From NCBI GenBank assembly GCA_027317185.1, contig DAHVFB010000010.1, forward strand, positions 1 to 55,615: a DNA stretch of 55,615 bases, given 5' to 3'. The notes below the pieces were generated by a model. It was not told the DNA's origin and made no database searches. It was given only the letters and a program-made list of their open reading frames with translations. Shown one piece after another: positions 8,999 through 17,750 of the stretch. Position numbers and translations under genes: made by a program. This stretch comes from Deltaproteobacteria bacterium. GTDB taxonomy: Bacteria; Desulfobacterota; Binatia; Binatales; Binataceae. Within the stretch, counting starts at the first letter, position 1. Each line of letters starts with the position of its first letter.

Positions 8999-9031
8999 CT
9001 ACTTACTTCAGAAAAGGCGGGAGCGGCGTCG

Positions 9032-10216
9032 ATGACTGACTCGAAACAACCATTAGCGGGAATTCGCGTGCTGGAAGCCGGCAGCTTCATTACCGCCCCG
9101 TTCGCCGCGATGCTGCTGGCGGATCTCGGCGCGGAAATTATCAAAATCGAGCGGCCCAAAACCGGCGATCCTTTCCGCAGTTTCAAAGGCGGTCTCTATA
9201 GTCCGCATTTTCGCGCTTATAATCGAAGCAAGCGGAGCCTCAGCGTGGACATCACGCAGGCCGGCGGCAAGGCTTTGTTCACGCGCCTGATCGAACGGTC
9301 GGACGTGCTGGTCGAGAATTTTCGTCCGGGCTGGATGGAGCACGCGGGCCTTGGTTACGAAGCTCTCAGCGCGATCAACCCGCGGCTGATTTACTGCTCG
9401 ATCAACGGCTTCGGCGCCAATGGTCCTTATCGCGATCGTCCAAGCTATGACACGGTTGGCCAGGCCCTCAGTGGATTTCTTAGTTTATCCGTCGATCCGA
9501 ACGATCCGCAGTTGACCGGCACCGCCGCTTCGGACGCTGTCACCGGCATGTACGCCGGTTATGGCATCCTCGGCGCATTGATGATGCGGGTGCAGAGCGG
9601 CCGCGGGTCGCGGGTCGAAATCAACATGCTGAACGCGACGATGGCATTCATCGAGAATTGGTTCGTCGAGTACTTTCTCACTAAAACCGCGCCGGGCATT
9701 CATCATAAATCGCAGGTTAATCAATCGTTCGCGCTGGCTTGCGCGGATAAAAAATTGATTGCAATTCATCTTTCATCGCCGCCAAAATTCTGGGACTCGC
9801 TGCTGGCGGCGACGGCTGCGCCGCAACTCGCAACCGATCCGCGTTTCAGCTCACGAGAGGCGCGCATCAAGCATTATCAGGATTTACGCCTTGAACTTTC
9901 CGCGATCTTCGTGCGCCATCCGCGATCGTATTGGATCGCCCGGTTGGAAGCGCACGATGTTCCCTTTGCGCCGGTTTATACCCTGGATGAGGTGCCGGAA
10001 GATCCGCAGGTAAAGTTCATGGGGCTATTCCAGGATTTGACTCATCCGGTTGAAGGCGCCACCCGGATAGTTCGACGCCCGGTATCGTACGGTAAGGACG
10101 AAAGTTTTCAGGCAACCGCCCCGCCCACGCTTGGTGAGCATACCGAGGCGATCCTGGGCGAGCTTGGCTATGCGCCCGCGGAGATTGCGCGAATGCGCGC
10201 CGACGGAATTATATAA
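9032..10216 (+). CDS. Family III CoA-transferase (CaiB/BaiF)
   Basis: 394-residue class III CoA-transferase, which moves CoA from an acyl-CoA donor to a carboxylic acid. The N-terminus (GIRVLEAGSFITAPFAAMLL), ADLGAEIIKIERP and NGFGANGPYRDRPSYD are typical. The expected catalytic Asp is residue 168, in GTAASDAVTGMYAGYG; it aligns with Asp169 of formyl-CoA transferase. The gene starts 33 bases after the alpha' gene behind a GGGAG site and is probably the last of the operon. In the known acetophenone route a CoA ligase activates the 3-oxo acid made by the carboxylase. A CoA-transferase in that role is a reasonable inference here; the substrate is unknown. Confidence 0.85.
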   Translation: MTDSKQPLAGIRVLEAGSFITAPFAAMLLADLGAEIIKIERPKTGDPFRSFKGGLYSPHFRAYNRSKRSLSVDITQAGGKALFTRLIERSDVLVENFRPGWMEHAGLGYEALSAINPRLIYCSINGFGANGPYRDRPSYDTVGQALSGFLSLSVDPNDPQLTGTAASDAVTGMYAGYGILGALMMRVQSGRGSRVEINMLNATMAFIENWFVEYFLTKTAPGIHHKSQVNQSFALACADKKLIAIHLSSPPKFWDSLLAATAAPQLATDPRFSSREARIKHYQDLRLELSAIFVRHPRSYWIARLEAHDVPFAPVYTLDEVPEDPQVKFMGLFQDLTHPVEGATRIVRRPVSYGKDESFQATAPPTLGEHTEAILGELGYAPAEIARMRADGII

Positions 10217-10222
10217 AAATAT

Positions 10223-11371
10223 TCATGGCCAGAGCTGGCGAGTCGCTAGTTGTGCACCCTCGGCCATGGCCCTGAACTTTGCCCACACCACCGTCGGATG
10301 GACCTCGGGTTTGTACGTTGCCTGCGAAGAAAATCCGCAGTCGGTGCCAGCGATCACGTTTTCACGTCCGACCAGCCGGGCGTACCGGACGATACGTTCG
10401 GCGATCAGCTCGGGATGCTCGACGATATTGCTCGCATGTGTGACCACTCCAGGGATGAGAATCTTGCCTTCGGGCAACCGCAGATCCTCCCACAGGTGAT
10501 ACTCGTGCTCATGGCGCGAGTTCGCGGCCTCAAATGAGTAGGCCTGCGCCTTCACCTTCAGCATGATGGGCGCGATGTCCTTCAATGCTGCGTCATGCAG
10601 CCGTGGCCCTTCATTGATTCCGTAGCAGGTATGGAATCGCACCTGCTCTGCGGGCACTCCACGCAGCGCGTGATTTATCGCCTCGACATATTTCTCCGCC
10701 TTCTTTCGCCGCTCAACCGCGGTTAGGCTGGCATCGCCAAAAATATCACTCAGGAAGGGATCGTCGACCTGAACCGTGAGCCCGGCATCGGCGATCGCCA
10801 GGTATTCAGTACGCATCGCTTCGGCCACTGCATACAGGTAGGCCTCTTCGCTCGGATAGTACTCGTTGCGCCCGGCACCGCTCGGCGCCACCGCAGGCAT
10901 AAACATCGCCGTTGGCTTCGCTCCCGTCGCCAGTAGGTTTTCGAGGTCTTCATGCAAGGCTATCTTGCCGCGATAAGTGACCGACCCGGTGCATACCATC
11001 GGCGTGACGGGAGCAATCGTTCCGCCTGTCATCGCGCGCCCAAAGTACTCTTCGTAATACTCAGGAAAAGCAGCCATTTCATCGGCGAATTGTGCAAGAG
11101 AATTGCCGACACGCGGTTCAAACCCGGTCAGCCGCTCGTTTATGTAGGTAAAAAAGCCCGGCTTGCCTTGTTCACCATCACTTATCAGATCGATCCCGCA
11201 GCTAACCTGCTGACGAACAATCTCAGCCACCGCGCTTCGCGTCGCACGGGCATAAGCCTCTTTATCGTAGGAATTCCCGGTCAGCTTTGCTTTCATCAGG
11301 TCTAGCAGACCTTTCGGACGTGGAAGACTGCCGCAATGCGTGGTAAGAATGCGTTGAGCACTATGTTCCAT
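10223..11371 (-). CDS. MetE-like zinc methyltransferase family protein
   Basis: 382-residue protein matching the C-terminal catalytic half of cobalamin-independent methionine synthase. The zinc ligands are all present: His247 and Cys249 (RFHTCYG), Glu281 (SFEAANS) and Cys345 (GTDCGF). The N-terminal half of true MetE is missing, as in stand-alone members that act on other thiols, such as epoxyalkane:coenzyme M transferases, or in uncharacterised catabolic paralogues. The gene is convergent with the CoA-transferase gene, with only 6 bases between the stops. It could serve the neighbouring ketone pathway, but nothing in the sequence shows its thiol or methyl donor. Confidence 0.75.
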   Translation of the reverse strand: MEHSAQRILTTHCGSLPRPKGLLDLMKAKLTGNSYDKEAYARATRSAVAEIVRQQVSCGIDLISDGEQGKPGFFTYINERLTGFEPRVGNSLAQFADEMAAFPEYYEEYFGRAMTGGTIAPVTPMVCTGSVTYRGKIALHEDLENLLATGAKPTAMFMPAVAPSGAGRNEYYPSEEAYLYAVAEAMRTEYLAIADAGLTVQVDDPFLSDIFGDASLTAVERRKKAEKYVEAINHALRGVPAEQVRFHTCYGINEGPRLHDAALKDIAPIMLKVKAQAYSFEAANSRHEHEYHLWEDLRLPEGKILIPGVVTHASNIVEHPELIAERIVRYARLVGRENVIAGTDCGFSSQATYKPEVHPTVVWAKFRAMAEGAQLATRQLWP

Positions 11372-11742
11372 AGTTTTCTATCCACCTCTGCAAATTGACA
11401 TTGGCTCGTATCCTGCTGCATCTACTTCTTGCCATCGCTTATATACAGGAATTCAAAGAACTTAGATGGCCTTCTTTGAGCAATTACAAACAAACTTACA
11501 ATTGCTCAAATGGGCAAGTTTATCCGAATTGTTGTATATACAGGTTAAGAAAGATCAACCAACGCGAAAACTGCAATGCTTAGAGTATACAGGAAAAAGG
11601 CGGAAGCCTTTGTCCTTGAAAAGCTGAGTACGCAAGAAGGTTGGGCTTTCTACTCCGTATCTTCGAGTGATGCGGAGTGATGCGCGCGAGATTGCCGATT
11701 AGATCAACAGCTTGCATGAAGACCTGACCTGAGGATCGACCT
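11372..11742. other. AT-rich intergenic region with inverted and direct repeats
   Basis: No convincing gene. The region is much richer in A+T than its surroundings. It holds a perfect 10-bp inverted repeat, TTGAGCAATT (11476-11485) and AATTGCTCAA (11500-11509), with a 14-base spacer. It also holds three copies of TATACAGG (11442-11449, 11537-11544, 11586-11593). It must contain the promoters of the divergent MetE-like and GlsB-like genes. An operator pair for an unknown regulator is possible. Confidence 0.5.
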
Positions 11743-12099
11743 ATGAAAACATGGATGGTGCAACTGAGTATACCTATCTGCGCCGCGCTCGCAGCGACGC
11801 CCGCGTTCGCGCAAAACAACGATCAGGTAGTCGAAGAAGGCGCCGGTGTATTCGCATGGATTATCGTCGGCTTGATCGGCGGTTATTTGGCCAGCCGGGT
11901 GGTGAATAAATCGGGCGAGGGCCTTTTGCGCGACATCCTTCTCGGCATCGTTGGCGGGATCATCGGTGGAATAATATTCCGCATGCTGGGTGGTCACGGC
12001 GTCACCGGCGTGAATCTCTGGAGCATTTTGGTCGCCTTTCTCGGCGGTGTCGTATTGCTGGTGATTTATCATTCGATGCGTGGCCGTCGCACCACCTGA
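11743..12099 (+). CDS. GlsB/YeaQ/YmgE family membrane protein
   Basis: 118-residue protein of the transglycosylase-associated (GlsB/YeaQ/YmgE) family, small inner-membrane proteins linked to general stress. Residues 1-23 form a signal peptide ending in AFA-Q. Three glycine-rich hydrophobic segments follow: FAWIIVGLIGGYLASRV, DILLGIVGGIIGGIIF and the C-terminal ILVAFLGGVVLLVIY. Most family members are about 80 residues and lack a cleavable signal, so the added leader is somewhat unusual. It stands alone, transcribed toward the convergent nahE-like gene. Confidence 0.8.
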   Translation: MKTWMVQLSIPICAALAATPAFAQNNDQVVEEGAGVFAWIIVGLIGGYLASRVVNKSGEGLLRDILLGIVGGIIGGIIFRMLGGHGVTGVNLWSILVAFLGGVVLLVIYHSMRGRRTT

Positions 12100-12163
12100 A
12101 GCCGCCGGCGAACGCCTTCAAGCGCCAGCGGAGGCTCGCAAAAAGCCCGTGCTGTTATTCTTT

Positions 12164-12196
12164 GCGCGGTGAAACATCCGAGGTGCTTCACCGCGC
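12164..12196. terminator. Hairpin between convergent genes
   Basis: A perfect 10-bp inverted repeat, GCGCGGTGAA (12164-12173) and TTCACCGCGC (12187-12196), with a 13-base loop. It lies between the plus-strand glsB-like gene and the minus-strand aldolase gene. There is no T tract on either side, so it may be a transcript end barrier and not a classic intrinsic terminator. Confidence 0.4.
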
Positions 12197-12240
12197 GGAC
12201 TGCATCTATAATACGCCTGAGTTGCGCCGGGATTTTCGAA

Positions 12241-13236
12241 TCAAAGCGGCAATCTTGCTTCCAATTCGACCCATTTGCGGCCGGCGATTCGCGCGCCTTC
12301 GCGAACTTCTTCGGGAATCACATGATACGGCGGCCGGCATGGCCCTGCTTTCATCCAACCTGCCGCATTAACCCGCTCTTTGACTATCCCGACGTTGTAC
12401 ATCGAGAACGCCGCAAAGCTGCCATTAGGAAACAAGGTCTCCACAGTCTTGCCCATTTCCGCGGATAGCCGAATAGCCGCGCTCCAGTCATTGGTTGCTT
12501 TGGCTTTGCGAACTTCATCGCGCAACGCAAGCGACAGGCGCGGGCCGCAGAGCGCACCGCTACTCCAGAAAGCGGTGCAGGCTTCCGGTTCCATCCGCGC
12601 CGCCGCACAGTAATCGGTCTCCAGCGGCAGCATGCGGATACGGCCTTTGGTGATCGCAATATTGCGCGGCAACCCCGCGATGCCGATGTACTTGGCGGCG
12701 ATGACCTGGGGAATCGATGCCATCCCGGCCCAAAAGGAGTGCGGAAAATCGAATTTGAAAGCCTCGGGATTGGCGTAGGCGACAATCGCCATGGTGGGAC
12801 AGGCTTCGGCGACATCCTTATAAAAACGCACCGCCGTCGCTACGCTCGGCGCGCACCACATGGGAAGCCCCAGCATGGTGCCATCGGCGCCGAGGTCGGC
12901 CGCGTAGCGGGTCTCGGAAATCGTGTCACGCGTATTCAGGCTGGTGGTGCCGACGAAAATCGGCACGCGTCCACGCGCCGTTTCGACCAGCGCCGCCATC
13001 AGCCGTTTCTTTTCATGCCAAGTAAGCGTCGCGCATTCGCCATAGGTTCCCATGCTGAGAATGCCGTCGCATCCTGCCCGTATCAGCCCGTCAACCGCGC
13101 GGCTGGTCTCGTCGAGGTCGAGCGTATCTTCCATCCGCCAGTTATCGGCGCCATCCTTCGCCGGAGTCACCATGATCGGCCACAATCCGCTCACGGCATC
13201 CGCGGTCAGCAATGATCGTTTGGTCGGCATCGGCAA
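12241..13236 (-). CDS. NahE/PhdG-like hydratase-aldolase
   Basis: 331-residue DapA-superfamily class I aldolase closest by eye to trans-o-hydroxybenzylidenepyruvate hydratase-aldolase (NahE). Shared segments include DGILSMGTYGECATLTW, YANPEAFKFDFP, ITAFWSSGALCGP-like text and AAGWMKAGPCRPPY. The Schiff-base lysine is Lys182 (IAAKYIGIAG) and the partner tyrosine Tyr154, near identical in position to NahE. NahE splits an arylidene-pyruvate into an aromatic aldehyde and pyruvate. The gene follows the GntR regulator and ring-cleavage-type dioxygenase genes on the same strand, so it probably acts late in an aromatic or aryl side-chain pathway. The true substrate is not known. Confidence 0.85.
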   Translation of the reverse strand: MPMPTKRSLLTADAVSGLWPIMVTPAKDGADNWRMEDTLDLDETSRAVDGLIRAGCDGILSMGTYGECATLTWHEKKRLMAALVETARGRVPIFVGTTSLNTRDTISETRYAADLGADGTMLGLPMWCAPSVATAVRFYKDVAEACPTMAIVAYANPEAFKFDFPHSFWAGMASIPQVIAAKYIGIAGLPRNIAITKGRIRMLPLETDYCAAARMEPEACTAFWSSGALCGPRLSLALRDEVRKAKATNDWSAAIRLSAEMGKTVETLFPNGSFAAFSMYNVGIVKERVNAAGWMKAGPCRPPYHVIPEEVREGARIAGRKWVELEARLPL

Positions 13237-13275
13237 AACTCCCTATTCAGCTTGAAAGAACTCAGCCCCGATTTT

Positions 13276-14085
13276 TCACAGTGATGCCGTGGCCGGCGTC
13301 AGCATCGCCGACTCGCTCAGCTCCCAGTTTCGCGCCGTGCCCCGCGCGTGGCGGGGGCGTGGTCCGGCGACATCGATATCGACGGTGAAACGAAATCGAT
13401 CGGCCCGGTAATAGATATTTGTCAGTCCGATTATCCGGCCTGCCGTATCCGATGCGACTCCTACGAAGCGCAGCACCGGGCTTGAAATTTCGACGCCCAG
13501 ATGGCCAGCTATTTCTGCCGTCGCCGCGGTCGCGCTGACCGAGAGCTTGATCCCGCGAAGTTCGATTCCGATAACATCGCGAAAGATTTTAACCATCGGG
13601 TATTTCCGCAGCAGATGGTCAGGCACTTTGCGTGCATACTCGCTGACCGTGTAGTCGAGCGCGTAGGAAAACGGCGCACCCTGCTCCCGCCGCAGCCGGC
13701 GAAACAACGTCACCGCTTTGCAATCCGGAAAATACGCCGCCAGTTCCGGCGGTACGATCGCCTCGCAACGCTCAAGGATCTCGGTCTCGGTCTCCTCGCT
13801 CATTTGTTGATCGATCACCGCGTCGGCGGAGCCGAACAGATTCAGCTCCCGGCAGGAGGAGGGTTTGGCGGTGACGAAAGTGCCCCGGCCGCGATGCCGC
13901 GAAATCATTTTGTCCGCCACCAGCGTGGCCAGCGCCTGCCGGATCGTGATGATGCTTACTTTGTATTGCTCGGCGAGCTGCCGATCTGTAGGAAGACGAG
14001 CGCCCAGTGGCAGCTCTCCGGCCGCAATCCGGGTCCGCAGATGCTGCGACACCTGATACCAGAGCGAGATGTTGCGATTGAACAT
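13276..14085 (-). CDS. GntR-family (HutC/UTRA type) transcriptional regulator
   Basis: 269-residue regulator. Residues 5-75 form the winged helix (for example GARLPTDRQLAEQYKVS and HRGRGTFV). The rest matches the UTRA effector-binding domain of the HutC subfamily. It sits inside a four-gene minus-strand operon, 12 bases after the dioxygenase gene and 39 bases before the aldolase gene, and likely controls this operon and the divergent plus-strand one. A possible operator is the inverted repeat at 16430-16443. Such regulators are usually repressors released by a pathway intermediate. Confidence 0.85.
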   Translation of the reverse strand: MFNRNISLWYQVSQHLRTRIAAGELPLGARLPTDRQLAEQYKVSIITIRQALATLVADKMISRHRGRGTFVTAKPSSCRELNLFGSADAVIDQQMSEETETEILERCEAIVPPELAAYFPDCKAVTLFRRLRREQGAPFSYALDYTVSEYARKVPDHLLRKYPMVKIFRDVIGIELRGIKLSVSATAATAEIAGHLGVEISSPVLRFVGVASDTAGRIIGLTNIYYRADRFRFTVDIDVAGPRPRHARGTARNWELSESAMLTPATASL

Positions 14086-14097
14086 GGAGGATTCGCC

Positions 14098-15228
14098 TCA
14101 CTTGGTGAACGAATAGGCGTAGTCTTTCAATTCGGCCTCTTCGAATGATCGATCGGCGCGCAATCTCCGGCTGGTTTCGACCATCACGATCGTTGCTTCC
14201 ATCCTTTCCATCTGCATGCTCTGCTCGAAGGCTTTGCGATGCGGTCCATGATCGATTCCCTGCGGAGACCAGGTAAGCTTGCCTGTTCCGATTCCGCTTT
14301 CGCGGCTGCGGCTCATCAGAATGCCCGCGTGGGTAAAAACCAACTCGTCGTAGTCGACATTGCGATGGTAACCGGGAACTCGCTGCGCTTTCGGATCTTC
14401 AAGTTGGAACGGAATCGGCGTGAAGGTGCAGATTGCGACTCCCTCGGCGACCAAGGTGCAGTAGGCGGGAACCGGGACATGGATGCGATGCGAATGGACC
14501 TGGCGCAGATCCTCCACGTTGAATTTGAACGCCGTCAGCGTGCCCTGCCAACCGACCACATCCAGCGGACAGAACGGATAAAAGACTGAGGTGTACTCGC
14601 CTTCGCTCTTGATACGAACCTCGTACTCACCCTTAACGCCGGGATCGAACGCCTGCGGCTCGGGTACTTCGATCAGCCCGCGATCGATCGGCATATGGTT
14701 GCCGAGCACCATGGTCGGATCGGGAAAACCAACTTCGGCGCGGGTTTCGATCAGCATCAGGAACTGATCGCGGGAAGAGGGACACACGCGATAGGTGGTT
14801 CCGCGCGGGAGCACGATATAGTCGCCGAGCTTATAGTTAAGCGGACCGAATTCCGTTTCGAACACGCCCTCTCCGCGGTGCACGAAGTAAACTTCATCCG
14901 CGTCGGCATTACGGGCGTAATATGGCATCGGTTTCTGACGCCGGCTGATCGAAACCGCGACATCCTGATTGAACAGCAGGCGAGAGGCATCCTGACGCGG
15001 ATCGGCCTCGTCGTCGGCGCGCACCTGATAACAATCGGCCGCACGCGGCCGCAATGGACCTTCGATCCGCAGCCACTCGGTGGGCGGATGCGTCCGATAA
15101 AGCATGGTCTCGTGCCCGACCAATCCCTCACGCCCGAATTCCTCCTCCCAGGTTCCTTCCGGCACATCGACGCGCGCCTGCTTAGCCACCAATCCTTTGG
15201 AAAAAGTGAGAATTTCTCTGCGCGGCAT
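14098..15228 (-). CDS. Homogentisate 1,2-dioxygenase-like cupin protein
   Basis: 376-residue double-cupin protein of the homogentisate 1,2-dioxygenase (HmgA) family, which opens homogentisate with an Fe(II) centre. True HmgA is about 440 residues, so this is a shorter paralogue. The metal-site region is recognisable: YHRNVDYDELVF holds the His and an acidic ligand, and GIDHGPHRKAFE the second His. The spacing from His to Glu is one residue longer than in human HGD, unless the nearby Asp is the ligand. With the flavin oxidoreductase upstream and a hydratase-aldolase downstream, a ring-cleavage role on a related dihydroxyaryl compound is likely. Substrate unknown. Confidence 0.75.
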   Translation of the reverse strand: MPRREILTFSKGLVAKQARVDVPEGTWEEEFGREGLVGHETMLYRTHPPTEWLRIEGPLRPRAADCYQVRADDEADPRQDASRLLFNQDVAVSISRRQKPMPYYARNADADEVYFVHRGEGVFETEFGPLNYKLGDYIVLPRGTTYRVCPSSRDQFLMLIETRAEVGFPDPTMVLGNHMPIDRGLIEVPEPQAFDPGVKGEYEVRIKSEGEYTSVFYPFCPLDVVGWQGTLTAFKFNVEDLRQVHSHRIHVPVPAYCTLVAEGVAICTFTPIPFQLEDPKAQRVPGYHRNVDYDELVFTHAGILMSRSRESGIGTGKLTWSPQGIDHGPHRKAFEQSMQMERMEATIVMVETSRRLRADRSFEEAELKDYAYSFTK

Positions 15229-15276
15229 AATTCTGTTACCTCCCGAAATCTGCGATTGCGTGGTTCCCTGGCTGCA

Positions 15277-16347
15277 TCATCGTGACGACGCCGCCGCGCG
15301 ATTGGCGGCCTTGCCCGCGAAGTGCGGGATCACCCGCTCGCCCATCAGGCGCAGCGTCTCGATGGTCTCTTCATTGGTCATTGCGCCGGTGTTACAGATG
15401 CACAGGAACTGCGTGATACCGAACTCTTTGGAAAGGAACTCAATCCGCTCGATGATCTCGTCGGGGCTGCCGATCAACGATCGATTACGACGGACCTCTT
15501 CCACCTTCGCGGTTCCATACCCAGCGCGAATCTGGGCCATGTATTCATGCTTGCTTGACGGCTCGAAACTGCGCACCAGTTCGTAATAGGTACTCAGCAT
15601 CTCCTCGCCACGCACGCGCGCCCGATCCGAACTGTCATTCAAATATGTGTGATAAGCGGCGACGCACTCCAGCTCCGACAACGAGCGTCCGGCCTGCGAC
15701 CACGCTTGCCTGCCGTGCGCGACCGCGCGTCTGAGTTCGTCGAGCGGCAGAGTGTGCGCGACGACCATGAAGCCGTAGCCCAGCCGTGCGGCGAGGTCGA
15801 AGCTTTCCGGGCTTAGCGCGGCCAGATAGGTGGGTGGCCCAGGCCGCTGTACCGGCAGCAGATTGAGCGCCACGTCCTGATATTGGTGGTACTTGCCCTC
15901 GTGAGAGAAGGTCTCTCCCTGCCAGGCTTTCCCGACGATCTCCAGCGCTTCCAGGAACCGATCGCGGCTTTCTTCGTATGGAAGATTGAGGCCGGCATAC
16001 TCGTGCTTGATATAGCCGCGTCCGATTCCGAAAACCAGCCGGCCATTGCTGAGCACGTCGACCATCGCGTACTGCTCGGCGGTCTCGATCGGACTGCGAA
16101 ACGGCAGCAGGCTAACCGCGACACCGAGGCGCAGCCGGCGCGTGCGCTGGGCCATCGCGCTGAGCATCACTGGCGGCGATGGACAAATCCCATATTGCGG
16201 ATGGAAGTGATGTTCGGCGACCCATGCGGAATCGAAGCCGCATTGCTCGGCGAATTCTGTTTGCGTCAGGATTGCCTCGTACAACTCGCGCTGCGAATGG
16301 TGAACCTGGGGGTAGTATTCGCAAATGAAGAAGGCTCCAAACCTCAT
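15277..16347 (-). CDS. Luciferase-like (LLM) flavin-dependent oxidoreductase
   Basis: 356-residue protein of the bacterial luciferase-like superfamily, which uses reduced FMN or F420 in a TIM barrel. Typical segments are AEQCGFDSAWVAEHHF (near residue 36), RLRLGVAVSLLPFRSP and GRLVFGIGRGY. It is the first gene of the operon that continues with the dioxygenase, GntR and aldolase genes, and it starts at the divergent promoter region. A monooxygenase step that prepares the ring for cleavage is plausible. Flavin versus F420 use cannot be told from the sequence. Confidence 0.8.
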   Translation of the reverse strand: MRFGAFFICEYYPQVHHSQRELYEAILTQTEFAEQCGFDSAWVAEHHFHPQYGICPSPPVMLSAMAQRTRRLRLGVAVSLLPFRSPIETAEQYAMVDVLSNGRLVFGIGRGYIKHEYAGLNLPYEESRDRFLEALEIVGKAWQGETFSHEGKYHQYQDVALNLLPVQRPGPPTYLAALSPESFDLAARLGYGFMVVAHTLPLDELRRAVAHGRQAWSQAGRSLSELECVAAYHTYLNDSSDRARVRGEEMLSTYYELVRSFEPSSKHEYMAQIRAGYGTAKVEEVRRNRSLIGSPDEIIERIEFLSKEFGITQFLCICNTGAMTNEETIETLRLMGERVIPHFAGKAANRAAASSR

Positions 16348-16429
16348 GCACCGATCTCCTTTTCACGTCAGGTCTGCGGCTGCGGAGCTCTCCTTCTAAC
16401 AGGGGCCTTCACCCGGCGTCAATTGAAAC

Positions 16430-16443
16430 TCATAAGATTATGA
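16430..16443. promoter_or_regulatory. Inverted repeat, candidate GntR operator
   Basis: TCATAA (16430-16435) and TTATGA (16438-16443) form a 6-bp dyad with a 2-base spacer in the 269-base gap between two divergent catabolic operons. It is near the start of the luciferase-like gene. A GntR regulator is encoded in that operon and could bind here. Only one copy was noticed. Confidence 0.35.
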
Positions 16444-16616
16444 ATATGGCAATTCTGGATCGGAGCCACTATCTTTGCTGACGTCGGCGCTGCATTTGAC
16501 CCGCACTATTCACTTTCGATGATCTGATACACGCGCTGGACTCGCTTGGGCGGTGAAGTGGTACAGTAGCGCCAGCCGGAAAACGAACCGCATGGCGACG
16601 GATTACGGAGGAAGCA

Positions 16617-17579
16617 ATGGAATTTACGAGAAAAGAGGCTAAGCAGTGGGCCGGACGGAAAGTCCGCGATTTCTACATGTGTCCGCTGACCCCGGTGAGT
16701 CCGGATCGGACCTTCGACGAACAGGGCATCCGCGACAATATCGAAGCTTACATCGCGATGGGCCTCAATGGTCTGGTGGTCGGCGGATTCATCTCGGAGT
16801 GCTGGAACGTTAAGCTGTCCGACTGGTTCCGTTTCCACGAGGTGGTCGCCGAGGCCAATCGCGGCCGGATGGACCTGTGGACGATCATTCTCGATCCCAG
16901 CGTCCATCAGGCGCTGGAGAAGATGGCTTTCGTCGAAAAACTGGGCTATTCGGGCGGCGAGGTGATGAACCCCGCGGTTCAGTTACGCACCGACGACGAG
17001 ATTTACGCCTATTTCAAATACATGACCGATCACTCCAATCTTGCCATCTGTCTGTACCGCACTCCGGTCTCAGGCAAAGTGCTCGGCTTTGATCTGATGG
17101 CGCGGCTGGCCGATATCGATACCATGGTCGCGGTCAAGCAGGGCAACCTGAGCCGCGCGGAAACCTTGAAGCTGCGCCGGATACTGCGCCCGGACTTCAT
17201 CGTCTCCGATCCCTCCGAATACTTTTATCTCGATGACCTTCGTCATGGCGGCCAGGTTATCTGGGGCGAAGTGTCCTACATACTGTACGGCAAGAAACGC
17301 CATCTGATGCGCGAGTACATGGATTTGGCCAAGGCCGGCAAGTGGGAAGAGGCCTATGTAAAATGGGCGGCGCTGAGCGACGTGCGCAATCTGTACGAAG
17401 ATGTGTTTCTGTGGGAGATCGTGCGGACGGCCACCTATGCCGGCGCCTTGGGATCGCTTAAGGCCTGGTATGGAGCGATCGGATTGAAGGCAGGCGGGAT
17501 GCTGCCGCCGGTTCCCGAGTGGCCGCGCGACAAGGTGGAATCGTTGACCGCCAAGCTCAAGGAGCTGGGCGTAGCCTAA
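16617..17579 (+). CDS. Dihydrodipicolinate synthase superfamily lyase
   Basis: 320-residue class I lyase with a TIM barrel. The Schiff-base lysine is Lys174 (VAVKQGN) and the conserved tyrosine is Tyr147 (CLYRTP). The N-terminal substrate loop, usually GGTTGE-like, reads GGFISECWN (residues 56-64), so the substrate differs from the pyruvate/aspartate semialdehyde pair of DapA. A clear GGAGGAAG ribosome site precedes the ATG. It is the first gene of the plus-strand operon with the ketopantoate-reductase-like and MDR genes, divergent from the dioxygenase operon. A retro-aldol or decarboxylating step on a 2-keto acid is likely. I cannot name the reaction. Confidence 0.75.
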   Translation: MEFTRKEAKQWAGRKVRDFYMCPLTPVSPDRTFDEQGIRDNIEAYIAMGLNGLVVGGFISECWNVKLSDWFRFHEVVAEANRGRMDLWTIILDPSVHQALEKMAFVEKLGYSGGEVMNPAVQLRTDDEIYAYFKYMTDHSNLAICLYRTPVSGKVLGFDLMARLADIDTMVAVKQGNLSRAETLKLRRILRPDFIVSDPSEYFYLDDLRHGGQVIWGEVSYILYGKKRHLMREYMDLAKAGKWEEAYVKWAALSDVRNLYEDVFLWEIVRTATYAGALGSLKAWYGAIGLKAGGMLPPVPEWPRDKVESLTAKLKELGVA

Positions 17580-17645
17580 GGCCGGCCGCAACCCTCGGCA
17601 TCGGAGCCGGGGAAGCTTTGCACAAGGCCCATTTTGTCATTCCGA

Positions 17646-17679
17646 GCGCAGCGAAGAATTTCAAAATTCTTCGCTGCGC
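17646..17679. repeat. REP-like palindromic element
   Basis: A perfect 16-bp inverted repeat with arms 17646-17661 and 17664-17679 around a CA loop, preceded by GTCATTCCGA. The text resembles the dispersed GTCATTCxGAGCGxAGCGAAGAAT palindromes seen in many environmental bacterial genomes. It lies between the DapA-like and reductase genes, where it could end or stabilise transcripts. After the right arm, 8 extra bases precede a CTCAGAACACA segment that would pair with the outer left flank, so one arm looks altered. Confidence 0.65.
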
Positions 17680-17750
17680 AGAGTCCGCTCAGAACACACC
17701 TGACTTGTATGGAGATTCCCTGGCGGGCTGGAAACCGGGAGGAGAAGACC

